Shown: in pieces, positions 23,581 through 24,998 of the stretch | How the letters are laid out: each line of letters opens with the position of its first letter | How positions within the stretch are numbered: position 1 is the first letter of the stretch | Assembly (NCBI GenBank): GCA_937980625.1 | Contig: CALJPJ010000177.1 | Coordinates: 1-24,998 of the forward strand | From: an uncultured Bdellovibrionales bacterium | GTDB taxonomy: Bacteria; Bdellovibrionota; Bdellovibrionia; Bdellovibrionales; UBA1609 | Reading direction: 5' to 3' | DNA length: 24,998 nt | Made by a program: the position numbers and the translations under genes | The notes under the pieces: generated by a model | The model's input: the letters and a program-made list of their open reading frames with translations, nothing else | Told to the model about the DNA's origin: nothing | Database searches by the model: none

Positions 23581-24960
23581 ATGCATTCAAAATTAAAGCG
23601 AGGAGTACTATATGGCTGTGCTGCAGCAGTTTTATATGGAGCAATCGCTGTTGTTAGTCATTGGGGATATGAAACAGGTGTGATTATAAAAGCTGCACTC
23701 TCTCATGGAATATTTTGTTTTGTCATGACATGTATTTCTACGATGATGATGGAGTTTTTCTTTTCACTACCAAGCAAAGCGATTTATAAATATTTTGCGA
23801 GTAATATTATTCCAGGGTTAATTAATTTATCATTGATGTTGGGTGTTCATTATTTAATGGGTACTCCGGAGATATTTAAAACAATTTTTCCGTCTGTAAT
23901 TACCAGTCTTCCCTATTATTTACTATTTCCACTTAAGCTGTTACATGAATGGAAATCAAAAAAAAATCCATTAGCATATAGAGATGATGTAAATTGGAAG
24001 CGAGAATGGGGTATTGGTAGTTTTTCAATGCCATATTCACTGAAAGACTTTTTAATTTGTGTGAAACATAATTTAACCTCTCCATCTTCGAAGTATAAAA
24101 ACTTAACAAGTTATATTCCTCAAAGTAGTACACTAAATATTATTGATCCTAAGGTTAAGTTAGGTTTTCTTGGTGACTTAATGCCATTGTTAAATGCTAA
24201 TTGGATAATCTCTGATGAAGCAAAATTATTTTTTTCAGATATAGATTATTTAATTTGTAACTTTGAAGGTGTTTTATTTAAAGCAAACAAGTGGGTCACA
24301 TTTAAACTTGTTCATAATAAAGAAGATATTTTATTAAAACTTCAGGAGTTTTTGCCGGCAAATAAAATAGTTTTGTCATTTGCAAATAATCACTCTGCAG
24401 ATGGCGGTTATTCTAATTACTTAAAAACCATAGAGCGTCTTAGGTCTATGGGGTTTATGGTTATTGGTGAACGAGAAGATCCGGGGATTATTCTAGATAA
24501 CGCTATAAATATTGTCGCAGCAACTAAGTGGAGTAACCAAGCGCATGGGTATTTGTCTTTTCTAGAGCATTCAGATAAGCACTATAACCCAAAAGCTAAG
24601 TTTAATTTGTTGTATCCTCATTGGGGCTATGAGCTTGAACTATATCCTCGGCCAGATTTTATAGATGAGGCTAAATATTATCTTAAAAAATGGGATGGAA
24701 TTATTGGCCATCACTCTCATATGCCGGCCCCTGTTACAAATGAAAATGGCAAAATTCTTGCTTACTCATTGGGTGATAGTGTGACGGGCTTAAGTGTTAA
24801 TCATTATCAGCATGGAATAGCTCTTAAAATGGAAGTTGGTCCAAATACTGAGGGAGACTGGAAGGTGGGCAAGTTAGACTGGCGCTATTCTAAAATTAAC
24901 AAAGAAAATAAAAACTTAAATTATACATTAAGTAGTGAGTTTTCATTTAAAAATAAATAG
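23581..24960 (+). CDS. CapA-family metallophosphatase fused to an N-terminal membrane domain
   Basis: A 459-residue protein started at the ATG at 23581, since AAGGGAG lies seven bases upstream; an ATG two codons earlier is too close to it. Residues about 5-120 form four membrane helices (GVLYGCAAAVLYGAIAVVS; FVMTCISTMMMEFFFSL; a third with GVHYLMGTPEI; a fourth SLPYYLLFPLKLL). From about 190 the protein is a PGA_cap/CapA domain: VKLGFLGDLMPLL, DYLICNFEGVL, NNHSADGGY, LYPHWGYELE, GHHSHMPAPV, AYSLGD. CapA-type enzymes support poly-gamma-glutamate or other capsule export and resemble calcineurin phosphatases. The fused membrane part resembles a family of small stand-alone membrane proteins. It is the last gene, with only 38 bases after it. 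Confidence 0.82.
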   Translation: MHSKLKRGVLYGCAAAVLYGAIAVVSHWGYETGVIIKAALSHGIFCFVMTCISTMMMEFFFSLPSKAIYKYFASNIIPGLINLSLMLGVHYLMGTPEIFKTIFPSVITSLPYYLLFPLKLLHEWKSKKNPLAYRDDVNWKREWGIGSFSMPYSLKDFLICVKHNLTSPSSKYKNLTSYIPQSSTLNIIDPKVKLGFLGDLMPLLNANWIISDEAKLFFSDIDYLICNFEGVLFKANKWVTFKLVHNKEDILLKLQEFLPANKIVLSFANNHSADGGYSNYLKTIERLRSMGFMVIGEREDPGIILDNAINIVAATKWSNQAHGYLSFLEHSDKHYNPKAKFNLLYPHWGYELELYPRPDFIDEAKYYLKKWDGIIGHHSHMPAPVTNENGKILAYSLGDSVTGLSVNHYQHGIALKMEVGPNTEGDWKVGKLDWRYSKINKENKNLNYTLSSEFSFKNK

Positions 24961-24998
24961 TAATTTGGTTAGCTTATTGAGATATACCAGCTTATTAT

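Overview
The window is AT-rich chromosomal DNA from a Gram-negative bacterium. Supporting signs are several lipoproteins with lipobox cysteines, cleavable signal peptides, a VF530-family protein, a RadD-type helicase, a YecM-like domain and a YghU-type glutathione transferase. Gene content fits a proteobacterium-like or Bdellovibrionota-like lineage. There is no rRNA, tRNA or other marker here that would settle the taxonomy. Genes are short, lie on both strands and form mostly single units or two-gene operons, with AAGGAG-type ribosome binding sites and some GTG/TTG starts. No CRISPR array, tRNA, rRNA, transposase, phage or plasmid gene was seen.

Layout. 1-4.2 kb: the tail of a probable methyltransferase, a secreted protein with two cysteine-ladder modules, a 186-bp MITE-like foldback element with 40-bp perfect terminal inverted repeats and a 6-bp target duplication, a DUF885 zinc-peptidase-like lipoprotein, and a convergent alpha/beta hydrolase. 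4.2-7.9 kb, minus strand: a VF530-family protein, a small lipoprotein whose leader carries a duplicated 68-bp hairpin element, and a radD-EamA transporter operon. 8.0-11.9 kb: a proline iminopeptidase-like hydrolase, an unlisted small membrane-protein frame with no normal start, a DUF899-like / YecM-DUF4269 pair overlapping by one base, and a voltage-gated-type cation channel ending in a zinc ribbon. 12.1-16.5 kb: a frameshifted four-helix membrane protein followed by an RDD protein, a small secreted Cys protein, yghU, a SixA-like phosphatase split by a frameshift at a T-TTT-TTT heptamer, and a lipoprotein with a duplicated Cys module. 16.5-25 kb: a decayed gene remnant, an ASCH protein, a SIMPL protein and a PQQ-type sugar dehydrogenase in tandem, a nitroreductase, a conserved hypothetical, a class C beta-lactamase-like serine hydrolase, a methyltransferase/CHMI-isomerase pair, and a CapA-family protein fused to a multi-helix membrane domain.

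Most of the window is ordinary housekeeping or accessory chromosome with no single multi-gene system. The strongest non-routine signals are the MITE-like element, the twin hairpin repeats next to a ribosome binding site, the possible -1 frameshift in the phosphatase, the YecM-DUF4269 and membrane-CapA fusions, and the regular 13-residue cysteine ladder. Two clear frameshifts at homopolymers, one gene without a start and one decayed remnant point either to ongoing gene decay or to assembly indels. Raw reads would separate these.
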